The notes beneath the pieces are model-generated. The model saw only the letters and a program-made list of their open reading frames with translations. It did not search any database and was not told where the DNA came from. A stretch of 64,000 nt of DNA from Melanocharis versteri (Eukaryota; Chordata; Aves; Passeriformes; Melanocharitidae): NCBI GenBank assembly GCA_013397845.1, contig VZTG01005259.1, positions 661,228 through 725,227 on the forward strand, read 5' to 3'. How positions within the stretch are numbered: position 1 is the stretch's first letter; every line of letters begins with the position of its first letter. The position numbers and the translations under genes were made by a program. Below, piece after piece: positions 12,401 to 22,920 of the stretch.

Positions 12401-15143
12401 CACTTTTGTGCAGCTAGATTGCTAACCTAAGGAATTTTTCCTCTTCAACAAACACAAGGACAATACTTTTTTTAAAAAAAACTCCAAAACTATGAAAATA
12501 CAGGTGAAATTTTAGTTTCCAGGTTTTTTTATTTTATTTTCAGTGATACCTTCTAGGCTCAGAAAATCCAAACAAAAAGCGCTTTAGTTCAGTTTCCCAG
12601 TTTAAAAAAAGCTTTAATCCTGTTCCAGTTTCCAAGTGAATTTGTTCTAATGCTCTGTCTAGATGCTTAAAAGAAATCATAGAAGAAATTAAGTATCTTC
12701 TCTTCATCAGGCAGAAAAAGAAAAATTATTTTCTTTCCTCTCATCACAACATGAACTCCCTCAACCAGAGGGTTTGCCAAAGACTGTCTTCTAATCCCAT
12801 TTGATTTTTTTAATCCGATTTTCCTAGGTAATAGTTGGAAGACACTAAAAGCAGAAAACAAATTATTCACCTAAAACATCAAAGTCAGGTGAAGATTTGT
12901 CTTCTATGTGTCACTGGAAGCTAACAAAGTCTGCAAATAACACACAGTTAAAAAACTTTCAAATGACCATAGTAAATAATTGGGATCCAATACTAATATG
13001 TACTTATGGCAGTTTTCTGTGGGTCTGGATTTTGATCATACGGCAATTTTAAAACAGGAATTGACTTTACCAATTAGCTTCCCATAGCAAAGTTATAAAT
13101 AATTCTGAGTGAAAAATGTGAGTGAAGCTGTCAGTTTTGATGTCCAAATTATTAATATTTGATTAAGAGGAAATTTCAATACACAGTGTGGCTATGTAGT
13201 CACATAATCACATTCACAGTTGGCTCCTTTTCTGTCATTTGAGTGATATTATTCCATAATTTTTCAAAATAATTATATGCCTAATGTTATTGATTTTTTC
13301 TTCTTTGTCAAGGGAGACTTTTTGAACAAGAAGAGCCTTGCTCATGAGGGATACAACATTTTGTATTTTGTGAGGTGTGAAAGAAGAATGCTGTAGGTTA
13401 TGTGCATTCTTAATTGAGATGCTCTGCTAAATGGCATCTGAAATTCCTATGGCTATAGTAACAGTATTAACAAATGTAAAGGGATAGCTAAAGAATATTG
13501 GTAAATATTTTGTCTTTAAGCAGTTTCAAATTTTCAAGAATAAAGGAGGAATGAAAGACTGAATTTGTACAGTAACATTTCAGATTCTTAGAATATTTTA
13601 AGAATTATTTTCATGTAAATATAAATACTGATTAATCAATAGTTGGCTAAACTAAAAGTTTAGTGACCTTACTAGATTAATAACTGCTTTAGGGGATTTT
13701 ATTAATTTTTTATTTTAGAACCTTATACTTTTGTAGTTTTTGTATCCAATTTTCATAAAGTAACATTAATGTCATAAGCCAGTGGCTAGGAATATGTTTG
13801 TTTTCTTCATCAGAGTTTCTTCATGTACTGGTACAATCACACAAGTTTGTACCTTTTGTGCTTCTTTTATGCCTTTTTCTTTTCTGTTTTTACCCACAGA
13901 TCTGTGACGTATCCTGAGAACTACAGTTGGAAAGAGACAGTGCAGTGACAAAGCTCCCTCTGTGTGCTTGTTGTCTTCTACTACAACCCAAGCTTTCCTG
14001 GCAAATGGCAATATCTCTACAATGTACTTGCCTGTTGCCTAGTACAATTATTCCAGGGCACTAACACAATCCAAAGAAATGCATAAATAAATAAACAGCA
14101 AATCCAACATTGCAATCTGTTCAGATGTTTTGATATCCCTCATTTTTTTGAAATCTTGTAGGAAATTTGGATTAATAATCTATTACTAAAGTTTTGGTTT
14201 AGAAATTCAGAGAAAAATTCTTATCCATTGAATTATTTATAAATATGATTTATTATTCTTGGGTTTGAGTCTTGTTGTTTATGTCATCCTGTCTTTGCTC
14301 TTCAGACAGCTTGTGAGGATGGGAACACTGCTTCTGCATGTGTCGGTATGATTACTTCCAGTCACTGAGTGCCACAAAAACTGTGTCATCTCGGTGCCAT
14401 TGGACTCACCAAATCTTTAGGAACCCTGTGTTGAAAATCTCTCTCAAAATACCTGGATTCTATCCACAGGCCACTGATTTAAAAGGTTTCAGACAAACTC
14501 TATGCTTTTTCATCTTTTATCGTTTTATGACACTTATCTGCATGAAACACTAGGGACCTTTCTTACAAGCTATTGCATAACTTCGGCTACTTTAAGTATG
14601 AATGATATTCTAGCACTGTTTTTTAGCTATAAAAGTGGTCTAATTAACAGACATATGAATTTTTCCTCTGAATACTCAAACTTTTAGGAGGTAATTTAAG
14701 GTAAAAGGATATTCTCAGATGCTTTGGAAGAGCCTTGACATCATCTCGGTTTCTTTCATTTTCCTACCTAAATGATTCTCTTATTCTGTTATGCTGCTAA
14801 AAGTTTTAATTTCAGGGACCTGAAAATTTGCAACCACACGGTTCTTGATATGGGGATGAGGGGTGAGCTTTTGTCTATAACAAGCCAAGACGTTTTTAAG
14901 GAGATATAGGCTGGTAATGAAGACATTTCTTCGATAAATGTTTATTACTCTCCTGCATGAAATTGTTGATGGATTCTCAAGTGATGTGAGCTGTCTGATC
15001 TTTATGGGAGGGACCACATGATGATGATAGAACAAGACTGAGCAATCTCCAATGGCAAGGGCAGAAAAAATTATGTTAATAAGGAAGAAAATGCTGATGT
15101 TCCATGAATAATGGTCAAGAGTCTCTACCTTTGATCACGCTTG

Positions 15144-15165
15144 TTGTTTGTTTGTTTGTTTGTTT
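15144..15165 (+). repeat. (TTTG)n microsatellite
   Basis: Five tandem TTTG/GTTT units preceded by a TTG triplet. A short perfect tetranucleotide repeat. Confidence 0.9.
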
Positions 15166-18100
15166 CATTGCTAGTTCTGATAATTTAATTAGAGATATTG
15201 TTTCTCACTCCCAACCTTGTCTAGTGCTTGATCAGGGCGCTGTGAACACTCTTAGATGAGGTCCTGTATTCTGAAGGATTCTGCATGCTGGCTTACTGAA
15301 AATAGCAAAAATTCTGCTTTGGAGACTGAGCGGTGGGCTAGTGAAGAAGGATGATATTGTACTCTTGCCTAAGCAGAAATCTTCTGCCTGGCTTTTCCTG
15401 GATGGCTGGGGAGCTGTGGTAACCAACTTGATACAGGTAGGTAAAGCTAGCCTAAAAGAAACACATCCATATCCAGAACAAATTAATCCAAGTTAATTTG
15501 TGGAGCTTTGTTGAAGGTAAAAATCTGTAATTCTCATCATGGCTGCTTCTGCCGCCTGTCCTGGGAGGTGCTGTTGGCAGCATGCTTGCTTATCTTCAAT
15601 ATTGGCTGTGAAACATCTCTTGTCTGCTCTTCAACTGTCTCATCATGAAAAGCTTCATCTTGAGTTCATCTTTTAAGGGCATTATAATAACACACAAACA
15701 ACTTGAGGTAGTCATTAAAGGTGCAGTTTTGCACCTTTTCTGCAGGGAGGAAAGAACAGGTTGGTATTTTACCTTGACAATTTCAAAACTGCTAGTTCTT
15801 TTTTGGAAGACATCTTTGCTTCACTCTATAAAATCTCTGGGTTGGTAATAGAGGCTTTAAATTCAACACTCACTGTGGATGATTGATGACTGGAATGAGT
15901 ATGCAGAACAGAAGGATTATGGAGAAAAATACTGAAACATGTAAGAGGTCTGAAGGGATTGACATACAAGAATAGATTAAAATTTTAATATGTGTATTGT
16001 AGCTAAACAAAAACTGAGAAAGGATTGATAGTCATGCAGGGAGTAAACACAATAACTTGAGGCAACTGAAGGAAATTAATCAGAAGAAAAATTAGTCAGA
16101 AAAAATTAGGAAAAGTAGAATCGATTAATTTCCCAGAACAAAAGGGGAATTCCCAACTCTTCAAGCCTTAAATCCAATATAGAGGAAAAACATAATAGGG
16201 TATTCTCTAGGGAGAATTCCCTCATTGCAAAGAGATATTTCTTTCTGACCTACTAGGTCCTTTTTATCACCAATTTCTCTGTATATATAATTAACTTTTG
16301 GAAGAATGCCAGCAAAAACACTGCAGCAAATCCTGTAGAACACAGTCTTACATGGGCAAAGGTGGTAACTATTAACCATGACGTGTTATAGGAAACATTT
16401 CCTAATTCAGTGTTTTCTAAGAAAAAGATGGTAGGCTGGAAGCCAGGCTGGAAGCTTAATTAATATTAAGTTATCTTTTTTCCTTATTGTCTCTAGTTTG
16501 CCACCTGTACATTGTAGTATCTATTGCTCAAGAGATTATCCAGAAACAGGCTTTGGGAATATATTGTCTCTTGAGAAATGTAATTAATTACTATTGTTTC
16601 ACCTAACAGATTTCAATTTCAGATCATTTATTTTCTAGAGTCACTGATGAGCTGACTAGGAAAATGAAATACTTGAGTTTAATTACCAGTCAAAATTACA
16701 GCTTTCTTAGCAGGTACTTCATCTCATACCCTTTTTCTAATTGTCTCTTCTTATGATATAATATGTAGTTATATCTGCTGCCTTTCACATTGTTAACATC
16801 TTACTGACGCTTTCAAGCCAAAAAGAATATAAGATGATTGCAAGATGACTTAAGTGTGGCTTTAGAGTCCATTAAACAGCACAGTTAAATCTCTCACAGA
16901 TGCTCACCTATTTTCCCATGACCAGTGCAGAAATGAAAAGAGGAAATTGCCTAAAAATAACACATTGACGTTAAAACTTCTAGGTATTTTCAAACGTAAG
17001 TTTATAAAATATAACGCAAGGGAGACAATGGATATAAACTGCATTATTAATGTCTGTGGTACACTACCACCACTATTGAAAGCAGAATTTGAAGCCAGAT
17101 TCCCAGTGGAGAGACCATACCTCATGACCTGATCTCTGTTCCACAGTTTGAGCATCTTCAAGGTAGGGCCACAAATAACAAAACACATATCTAAACGGTT
17201 AGCCTCAAAAAGACTAAAAATGTCAAGAAGTAATATTTTAATCACCACTGGGTTTATAAAATCAGATTCTGTTCCTGAAAAAGAATAGCTTTTTTCTTCC
17301 TCACTAGCTTGCCCAGTTACCGATATTTTATTCTTTACATTGCTTATTCTGGATAATTAAATGGAGTTGCATCTGATTAATTAGCTGAACTAATAATTCT
17401 TCATATTTGACCTCCATCTTTTATGTTGCCACTCTCATATTATCTGGTATGATCTTTGCAGCATTATTCTTTCTCCTAGGAGATGGGAGAGATGAATTCC
17501 ATGTAGATGAAAAGGTGAAAATCAAATTTAGGAATTGACCACGCTCCAAGTCCAGCTCAAAATGCAATATTTGGTCTATTCCAAGTAGGAAAATGTTTAT
17601 TGCTATGATCTATACCTTATAAATGATCATTAATTCTCATATGTATCTAAACATACTTCAGGAGTCTTTACCAGCAATTTTATTTTTTGCAGTTATGAAT
17701 TTGAATTACTAGAGCTAAGTGAGATGTTAATGGGCTAGAGATGCCATAAAGCTAATAACTGCATATCTTTAAAGATGATCAATATTTTCTTTTTCAGCAG
17801 GGATACAATTTATCCTTATTAATTGCAGATATGAATTAATGAGACAAATACTATGATTTGAAACCAGGTTGTGTTTCCATTTGTGTTATGTGTTGCTTAG
17901 TGAGAGTGACAGAGAGAAGATGTAAGACCAGACAAGTATCAGGGCAATTCTTAGGATGTTGACAAACCCTTTGATTATGCACAGTTTACTGAATTCTAAC
18001 AAATGCATGCATAAATTAGAATGGAAGATCTTCAGTACTGCTGTTGTTCACTTAACTATAAACAACACTCATTTCAAATTACTGTAATAAGAAAAATCTA

Positions 18101-18475
18101 TGATGCTCAGTTGTTTGCTTGTGTGTCACTGACCACACATCACCTTACTCTCATCTCCAAAGAGAAAATTTTCTGTGCTTTGATTCCTTTAGAATTCTCT
18201 GTCTCCTCCACTAAAAATATCACCAACACAAATCCATGAAAGACAAAAACGTCTCTCCATGTACTGTCTGTAAATTACTGCACATTTCTTATTTTCTACT
18301 TCTTGCTAATATACCTGGCCACAAAAACACACATAAACAAAAACTGTCTCAGTTATCCCTTGGGTTTTACTTTTGTGGGTTTTGGGCCAATAGGGAAAAA
18401 CCCCACAAAATGACAACCCAAGAAAAGGACAAAAAAATCTTCCTGAAATCAGCTGTAGAGGAGAGCCAAGGGAAA

Positions 18476-18480
<5 letters not shown>

Positions 18481-18526
<46 letters not shown>

Positions 18527-18545
18527 CACACACACACACACACAC
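18481..18545. repeat. (CA)n microsatellite
   Basis: Sixty-five bases of CA dinucleotide with a single interruption (CACATGCAC near 18524). It is likely length-polymorphic. The apparent frames across it (alternating Thr-His on plus, Cys-Val on minus) are repeat artefacts. Confidence 0.97.
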
Positions 18546-18624
18546 TTATATCCTCTCTCTCCATGTTTCTGGGATGTTTATTCCTTTTATTTTGATAGTT
18601 TGAGATTACCAGGGGTTTCTTACA

Positions 18625-18661
18625 GTTTGGTTTGGTTTGGGTTTGGGTGGGGTTTTTTTTT
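18625..18661 (+). repeat. G/T tract with telomere-like TTTGGG units
   Basis: TTTGG, TTTGG, TTTGGG, TTTGGG then TGGGG and a T run, all G/T on the plus strand and about 80 bases after the (CA)n array. Five consecutive G-runs of 2-4 could form a two-tetrad G-quadruplex. Confidence 0.8.
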
Positions 18662-20409
18662 ATGTGTCTCATATACAAGACATTTCTTAAAGTTTTTCAC
18701 AAATAAAATTTGGTTTCCTGTAGTTATTTATTTGATTTTCTAGATTTGAGACACGGTACAGGTGTTTCAAGTGAGCAAATGCTCAGAATAGGTAATTTCT
18801 CATCATGAATCAGGTATGTTCTGGATAATTTTGTTTGTCATCCCTTCCTGCCTCCCTGGTCTCCCCTTTGGTCTTTATTAGCTTATGCTTTCAAATTTCT
18901 GAAGTTTTATATGTCCTGACTACTAATATTTTTGAAGGCAAAAGTAACTTTTTCATTAGCATTTATATAATTTTATTTTTAGAAGACGGAAGAGATAACA
19001 TTATCCTGGTCATCAAGAAGGATAATAAAATCTTAAAAATACAGGGATTCAAATTAAGATGACAAGAAGAGGCACATTACATGTGAATGTATTGAATTTA
19101 ACAGAATCCTCTGAAACGTGAGGTCACAGCACATAATACATCTTGTAAAATATTTTGCACAAAGAATATGTGTCTATCCTTCAAGATCTTTATAGATTTC
19201 AGGTACAACATTGACAACTTGAGGAGTGAAAGCACTGGAGAGAAAACTGCATAAGATTTTGATCAGGAGTAATTCATGAACAGAACAAAAGAAATGTCTC
19301 AGGTCATCAAATTTAATTCTCTCATGTTGTCAGCAAACAGAGGCAACAGCCATAACACAGCACCTTTCCTTAGGATGTGCAACACCTGTACCTTCAGGTT
19401 AAGATTAAAAGTTTCACTAAATAACAGAGACCCAAGAATTCACAATAACTTTTAACTAAGATGGAAATGGAAGAACTGGAAATGTGTTTGCTATGTGTTT
19501 CCAGTCATACTAAAAAACTGGTTTGTCTCAATAGATCATTACTGATCCTTGCAAAATAGCATATTCCTCCTTCAGAAGGCAAGATTTCTCTAAGACATTT
19601 AGAAAGCAAAATTTCCAAAGTGTCTTATCCCCTTTCCCCACTTCCATTACACCTATGGTGAATTAGTACTAACCTTAAGAACAAGTCAAAAAATTTTAAA
19701 AAACCCAGTTCTGGTCATTGTAGACACAGAAAGCTGGGAATTTTGTCATCCATTTCTATATTAAGATGCAACAATGTCAACTGTTAGGCAAGCTAGGATT
19801 AGATATTTCACATTAACCAAGTAAGGAATACCTAATTGTGAGGATTTTGATCTGCCTCAGGCATTTTCCAGTGTTTGCTGAAAACCGTGTGTTATTTTTA
19901 TTAGTCATAAAATATGACATACAGGAATTCAGCCTGCTGAATTTATATATTAAAAAAATATAAAATCTTTTTTTCTTGTTTTCCCAACATAACAAGGGAA
20001 AACAGGGTAGCACCAATTTTATCATTATTATTTTTACTGTGTTAGTTAGGCAGGATGACTGCCACATTTCTGTTGGCAGTACATAAGCACTGGGACAGCA
20101 TATTCCCTACCCTTCAACATCAAAAGTCACAAGTCACTAAGTGGGAATCAGATCCAGCAGCTTCCCATATCACCAGAATTTCAAATCTGAGGTAAGAGAT
20201 TCTTTGGCAAAGCTTAGACCTAAAAAGCTTTCCTCTGCCTCCTGTTCTAAGGAAGGAAAATTCTCACCTGCTGCAATGCATTTCTGACCTAACTCCTTTC
20301 CTGCATGGCTCAGAGAGATGCATTTTCTTTATCACAGCCTACATCATTTGAATGTGCTCTTGGTGTGATAATATACCATTGTCCTTGATTATTAATGAGG
20401 TGGAGCAAG
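18662..20409. other. Gene-free stretch, nothing recognised
   Basis: AT-rich sequence with chance frames of 84 codons or fewer. No repeat or RNA gene is recognised up to the start of the LTR. Confidence 0.55.
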
Positions 20410-20668
20410 TGTGCAGGTTTTGACCTGGGTAGAGTTAATTTTCTTCCCAGTGTCTGGTAAAGGGCTGTGTATTGGATTTGTGCTGAACACAGGGTTGATA
20501 ACAAAGAGATGTTTTTGTTACTGATGAGCAGGGCTTACACAGTGCAGAGGCCTTTTCTGTTTTTCCTACAGCCACACTGGTGAGGGGGCTGGGAGTGCCT
20601 GGGAGGCTGGGAGGAGCCACAGCTGGGACAGGTGACCCCAGCTGACCAAAGGGATATTCCAGACCATG

Positions 20669-20676
20669 TGACATCA
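20669..20676 (+). promoter_or_regulatory. CRE-like TGACATCA in the LTR U3
   Basis: TGACATCA lies nine bases upstream of the TATA box. It differs from the CREB/ATF palindrome TGACGTCA by one CpG-to-CpA change, which fits deamination of an ancestral CRE. Function is inference. Confidence 0.45.
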
Positions 20677-20684
20677 TGGCTGGG

Positions 20685-20692
20685 TATATAAA
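20685..20692 (+). promoter_or_regulatory. TATA box of the plus-strand LTR
   Basis: A perfect TATATAAA followed by a G-rich stretch, in the U3 position expected for an LTR promoter. The equivalent site in the second LTR copy has decayed to CAATAAAA. Confidence 0.7.
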
Positions 20693-20872
20693 GTGGGGGG
20701 AAGAAGGAGCAAGGGGAGGATGTTAGGAGTGATGGAGTTTGTCTTCCCAAGTCACCATTACGTGTGATGGGGCCCTGCTCTCCTGGGATGGCTGAACACC
20801 TGCCCAGCCATGGGAAGCGCTGAATTAATTCCTTGTTTTGCCTTGTTTGCATGTGCAGCTTTTGCTTTCCAT

Positions 20873-20878
20873 ATTAAA
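20873..20878 (+). terminator. Poly(A) signal ATTAAA of the LTR
   Basis: ATTAAA lies about 180 bases downstream of the TATA box and about 125 bases before the LTR end, where an R-region polyadenylation signal is expected. It is missing from the second copy. Confidence 0.6.
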
Positions 20879-21003
20879 CTGTCTTTATCTCAACCCATGA
20901 GTTTTCCAGCTTTTACACTTCTGATTTTTCCCCAATCTCTCTGGTGGGAAGTGAGCGAGCAGCTGTCTAGGGCTTGGCTGCTGGCTGGGGTTAAACCATG
21001 ACA

Positions 21004-21819
21004 GTGAGTCAGCAGCTATTCTGTCCTTTTTTCAGCTCAGATCCTACCCTGCAGAGGCAGCTATTGAGCCATCAAAGGCAGGAAGATGTTATGAGACCTG
21101 TAATGCCCCATAACTTTGATATGCAGCTCACTCAGACACCTCATTCAGGCAATAAATATTTTAGAAGGGCAGCAGACAGATAAGTGAGTAAGTGAATTAA
21201 TTCATGCATTCTTATTTATGAAATGCTTGCTCCCAGATTCTGTTAAAATTTTACGTATGGAGAAATGGAAATTTACTTTCATGAAATGACCATCAGCTTC
21301 TCTCTACTGCAGATCTGGCTCTGCAAGCAGCACACAGGCGAGGGCACGACCTCCTTTTGAAGACCAAAAGCCTTGACAAAACTGTCCCAGTCTCATCACA
21401 CCATTTCTGTGAGCAGATATGCCTATCATTTAAGAACAAGAAAAAAGTAATTTATTCCATTTATGGCTCATTTTCCTTGAACTTTAATTAACTTACAGAG
21501 GGTCAGAAATCCTGTTTATGCTTCAAATGAAGCTGCTTTTCCCCTTTGAGATACTTGGTCTCTTTCAACTTGTTCCCTGATAAAAATATGGTTGTGTTGA
21601 GGCCACCCTGATATGAAACACTCTCTTTCTTCTTTCTCTGTCCATCTGAGACTTCTGTTACTTGGAATACATTTTTTTTTCTGCAAAATATTTATCTATC
21701 TCTTCATTATTGGTTTTGATCTGACATAGAAACTGAATATATTTCCATTTTTCAATATATTTACCAGTGAGACCTAATAAAAGATCCTTAATAGAAGCCA
21801 AAATAATGCATTTTAGACC
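21004..21819. other. Unique spacer between LTR pieces
   Basis: No primer-binding site, gag-like frame or second LTR of the same strand directly follows the LTR at 20410-21003. A TGAGTCA (AP-1/Maf-type) heptamer sits at 21005-21011, immediately outside the LTR end. The rest is ordinary AT-rich sequence. Confidence 0.5.
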
Positions 21820-22209
21820 ATCCTGTTAGATTAACTGAGGAGGGCAGGCTGACTAGGCGAGGTCTTCTCCTGCCCCCAGAGCAGCAGGTATGCCTGCCCC
21901 ATGCAATCCAGGAACACACTGTCACTTCCCAACAGGAGGAGGTATCAGCGTGACACGGCTGTGCAGGGATGGCAGCTCTTGTCCTAAACGTGTTATAGGC
22001 ATGGTAGCAGTTTGTGTTTGAGGTCTTCAACCCTGAATGCAGTTACTAATGCTGATGGCAGTTCTTGGGCTAGTCCAGGTCTGTTGGTGCAGGTGTTGTA
22101 ACACATGGTGCACTTCTGCTCTGAGAAATGCCCTTCCTTCCAGCCAAGGCTATTTGCCTGAGTGAGAAGTGATAGTACCACAAGTGACATGCCTGAACTT
22201 TTGACTGAC
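21820..22209. other. GC-richer segment, possibly an unidentified repeat
   Basis: About 390 bases abutting the 3' end of the minus-strand LTR at 22210. It is more GC-rich than the desert and retains several CpG. Two overlapping minus-strand frames (21788-22030 and 21993-22271) cover it but have no recognisable domain. It could be another transposable-element fragment, or host sequence flanking the insertion. I cannot name a family. Confidence 0.35.
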
Positions 22210-22607
22210 TGTGGTAGGCTGACCCTGGCTGGATTCCAGGTGCTCATCAAAGTCGCTCTGTCACTCCCCACCTCAGCTGGACAGGCAAGAGAAAATATAA
22301 CACAAACTCATAGGTCAAGATAAGGGTGGGGAGATCACTCACCAGTTACCATCATGGGCAAAAAAGGCTTGGCTTGGAGAAATTAACTTATCACCAATAA
22401 AATTGGAGTAAAGAAAGTAGAAATAATGTCAAACTATATAACACATTTCCTCCTTCTTCCTGGGCTCAACTTCACTCCAGATTTCTCTGCCTCCTCCTCG
22501 CATCAGGGCAGGGGGACTGCAGATGGGGGCTGTGGTCAGTTCATCACATTTCTGCCACTCTTCCCTCCTCAGGGAAGGATTCCTCACTCCTCATTCTGCT
22601 CTCTAAC
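22210..22607 (-). mobile_element. Truncated LTR, second avian ERV family, minus strand
   Basis: On the plus strand it opens with TGTGGTAGGCTGACCCTGG and continues through landmarks I recall for a well-known avian LTR: a CTCAGCTGGACAGG block, a GAGATCACTCACCA block, CGGGCAAAA-like sequence (here decayed), a GGGCTCAACTTCACTCC block and a GTCAGTTCATCACA block, ending near CCTCAGGGAAGGATTCCTCA. In this family the TGTGGT end is the reverse complement of the LTR 3' end, so the element reads on the minus strand with its poly(A)-signal region near 22390-22400. The 5' part of the LTR is missing. Assignment rests on memory of the consensus. Confidence 0.72.
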
Positions 22608-22697
22608 ATTGTTCAGTGCCTGTTTTGCCTGTTATCTCTCCCAACTACTATCCTTATCTCAAATCCCTCATGCCCCATGTTGGGTACCATGAGGGAC
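22608..22697. other. Junction between two minus-strand LTR pieces
   Basis: Ninety bases, pyrimidine-rich at first, with no clear match to either LTR family. They separate the truncated 5' side of one LTR from the 3' end of the next. Confidence 0.4.
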
Positions 22698-22920
22698 TGT
22701 GGTGGGTTGACCTTGGCTGAACATCAGGTGCCCACCAAGCCCTCATTTCCCCATCAGCCAGACAGCAGGGGAAGCAAATAAGATGGTAAATGCTTGTGTG
22801 TCAAGATGAAGGCAGCTAAAAAAAGTAAATGCAAAGACATATGTGGAAGCAAAGAAAACCAGAAAATGTATCCTTTACTTCCCATCAGCAGGTGATGTCC
22901 AGCCTTTTAACATTTTATGG
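22698..22920 (-). mobile_element. Second minus-strand LTR fragment
   Basis: It opens with TGTGGTGGGTTGACCTTGG, almost the same terminus as the piece at 22210. It then carries GTGTCAAGATGAAGGCAG (compare GGTTGAGATAAAGACAG in the reverse complement of the LTR at 20410) and TTACTTCCCATCAGCAGG followed by TGTCCAGCC, which corresponds to the CTTCCCATGGCTGGGCAGGT region of that reverse complement. I read it as the 3' part of an LTR of the 20410/42608 family or a close relative, inserted on the minus strand and decayed at its far end. The exact end is uncertain. Confidence 0.55.

Larger units (their letters stand above)
8311..18480. other. Ten-kilobase gene-free desert
   Basis: AT-rich sequence without a recognised exon, RNA gene or interspersed repeat apart from the two simple tracts listed separately. 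All frames are below 120 codons. The 114-codon minus-strand frame (16904-17248) overlaps a 61-codon plus-strand frame and has no family resemblance. The interval 10620-10870 is somewhat more GC-rich and unique-looking but carries no identifiable feature. Confidence 0.55.
20410..21003 (+). mobile_element. Solo LTR of an avian endogenous retrovirus, near full length
   Basis: About 594 bases opening with TGTGCAGGTTTTGACC and closing with GGGGTTAAACCATGACA, i.e. the 5'-TG...CA-3' ends of a retroviral LTR. The interior has the expected order: a TATA box at 20685-20692, an ATTAAA poly(A) signal at 20873-20878, and a U5-like end rich in GAGCGAGCAGCTG-type sequence. It aligns by eye over most of its length with the copy at 42608-43189. 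From memory it belongs to a high-copy LTR family of neoavian and passerine genomes; I cannot give the library name with certainty. No primer-binding site follows the 3' end, so it reads as a recombined solo LTR. Flanks (GCAAG before, GTGAG after) match at only three of five bases, so any target duplication is decayed. Confidence 0.88.

Noticed and set aside
18236..18678. Frames of 79-119 codons with Thr-His or Cys-Val runs
   Set aside because: They are translations of the (CA)n microsatellite and adjacent G/T tract.
20435..20852. Overlapping minus-strand frames of 80 and 105 codons
   Set aside because: They lie antisense inside the solo LTR. The corresponding antisense frame in the second LTR (42689-42952) has related residues only because the LTR DNA is homologous, not because a protein is conserved.
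21004..22209. Internal retroviral region between LTRs (a provirus)
   Set aside because: No primer-binding site after the LTR, no gag/pol-like frame, and the following LTR pieces are on the opposite strand, so this is not a provirus.
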